The position numbers and the translations under genes were made by a program. From the NCBI RefSeq assembly GCF_001696605.3, contig NZ_CP031716.1:1612001-1676000 (forward strand): a stretch of DNA of 64,000 nt, read 5' to 3'. The notes under the pieces are model-generated. The model worked only from the letters and a program-made list of their open reading frames with translations. It did no database searches and was not told the DNA's origin. This document shows positions 63,537 through 64,000 of the stretch, piece after piece (the stretch's first letter is position 1; each line of letters begins with the position of its first letter). This DNA is from Acinetobacter wuhouensis. Its GTDB lineage: Bacteria; Pseudomonadota; Gammaproteobacteria; Pseudomonadales; Moraxellaceae.

Positions 63537-64000
63537 TTACTTAAAGAAATAACCTGTTTCAGGCGAGCTTGCATTTGCCATACGTTTGCGAGGCATACGA
63601 CCTGCAAGATAGGCTTCACGACCTGCTTCAACTGCTTTTTTCATGGCAGATGCCATTAAAATAGGGTTTTGCGCAGCAGCAATCGCCGTGTTCATCAACA
63701 CACCATCACAGCCAAGTTCCATTGCAATCGCAGCATCACTAGCCGTACCGACACCTGCATCGACTAAAACAGGAACTTTCGCATTTTCTTTAATGATCGA
63801 AATGGTATGCGGATTTAAAATACCTAAGCCAGAACCAATCAAACTCCCCAAAGGCATAATGGCAACACAACCCATGCTTTCAAGTTCTTGTGCGACAATT
63901 GGATCATCTGATGTATACACCATGACTTCAAAACCATCATCAATCAATGTGCGTGCAGCATCTAAAGTCGCAGTGATATTCGGATAAAGTGTTTTTTCAT
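63537..64000 (-). CDS. thiG: Thiazole synthase ThiG, 3' part (5' end outside window)
   Basis: ThiG makes the thiazole phosphate of thiamine from deoxyxylulose 5-phosphate, dehydroglycine and the ThiS thiocarboxylate. The visible 154 residues cover the C-terminal two thirds of the TIM barrel: [59 protein letters not shown] and [15 protein letters not shown]. The frame is open to the window edge ([22 protein letters not shown]), so the gene starts beyond base 64000 and the N-terminal catalytic lysine is not visible. Confidence 0.96.
   Translation of the reverse strand, partial: EKTLYPNITATLDAARTLIDDGFEVMVYTSDDPIVAQELESMGCVAIMPLGSLIGSGLGILNPHTISIIKENAKVPVLVDAGVGTASDAAIAMELGCDGVLMNTAIAAAQNPILMASAMKKAVEAGREAYLAGRMPRKRMANASSPETGYFFK

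Overview
The window looks like chromosomal DNA of an Acinetobacter (Moraxellaceae) strain. It is AT-rich, it keeps the gammaproteobacterial gene pairs alaS-lysC-csrA, hisZ-purA and crp/osmC, its CsrA carries the long C-terminal tail of Moraxellaceae, its dihydroorotase-like gene is of the pseudomonad PyrC' type, and it has an ESPR-type trimeric autotransporter and a family 2A encapsulin cluster of the kind known from Acinetobacter. The species cannot be read from the sequence. Most of the window is ordinary core genome with small accessory insertions.

Layout. 1-5.1 kb: 3' end of rnhB, then csrA, lysC and alaS on the minus strand. 5.2-9.4 kb: three paralogous secreted proteins of unknown function on both sides of the beta-oxidation thiolase fadI. 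9.5-17.7 kb: an unusual GAPDH/Epd-like dehydrogenase, an AzlCD amino-acid exporter with a divergent Lrp-type regulator, lipoproteins, hisZ, purA and an M48 protease. 17.9-21.6 kb: an aldo/keto reductase (Tas), a Crp/Vfr regulator divergent from osmC, and an M23 peptidase.

21.7-26.8 kb is the most interesting region: a sulfur-storage nanocompartment. A rhodanese, a family 2A encapsulin shell protein and a cysteine desulfurase with a low-complexity N-terminal extension of about 240 residues are encoded in a row on the minus strand; the shell and desulfurase genes overlap by 26 bp. A serine O-acetyltransferase (EpsC) is divergent. Together they suggest cysteine supply, sulfur extraction and sulfur storage inside a protein shell.

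27-44.8 kb: clpB, an acetyltransferase, an AraC regulator, rlmKL, a LysE exporter, pyrB-pyrC' (PyrC' lacks its metal ligands), a membrane-anchored OmpA-domain protein, a lipoprotein whose 3' end is formed by an IS3-family element, a DUF2520 protein, a desaturase and a 52-residue membrane protein. 44.9-50.8 kb: a MocR-type regulator with matched inverted repeats upstream and downstream, an unknown divergent gene, trmB, and a secreted nuclease with a GlyGly-CTERM-like tail.

50.9-61.8 kb is a surface-adhesion island: one NarL-type response regulator with two paralogous sensor kinases, a 0.7-kb extremely AT-rich spacer and a 1680-residue trimeric autotransporter adhesin. An 18-bp motif (ATACC-N8-GGTAT) lies upstream of the response regulator, upstream of the adhesin in a degenerate form, and downstream of it, which suggests a shared operator. 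The window closes with a glutathione S-transferase, an unknown periplasmic protein and the 3' part of thiG. I saw no tRNA, rRNA, CRISPR array or prophage.
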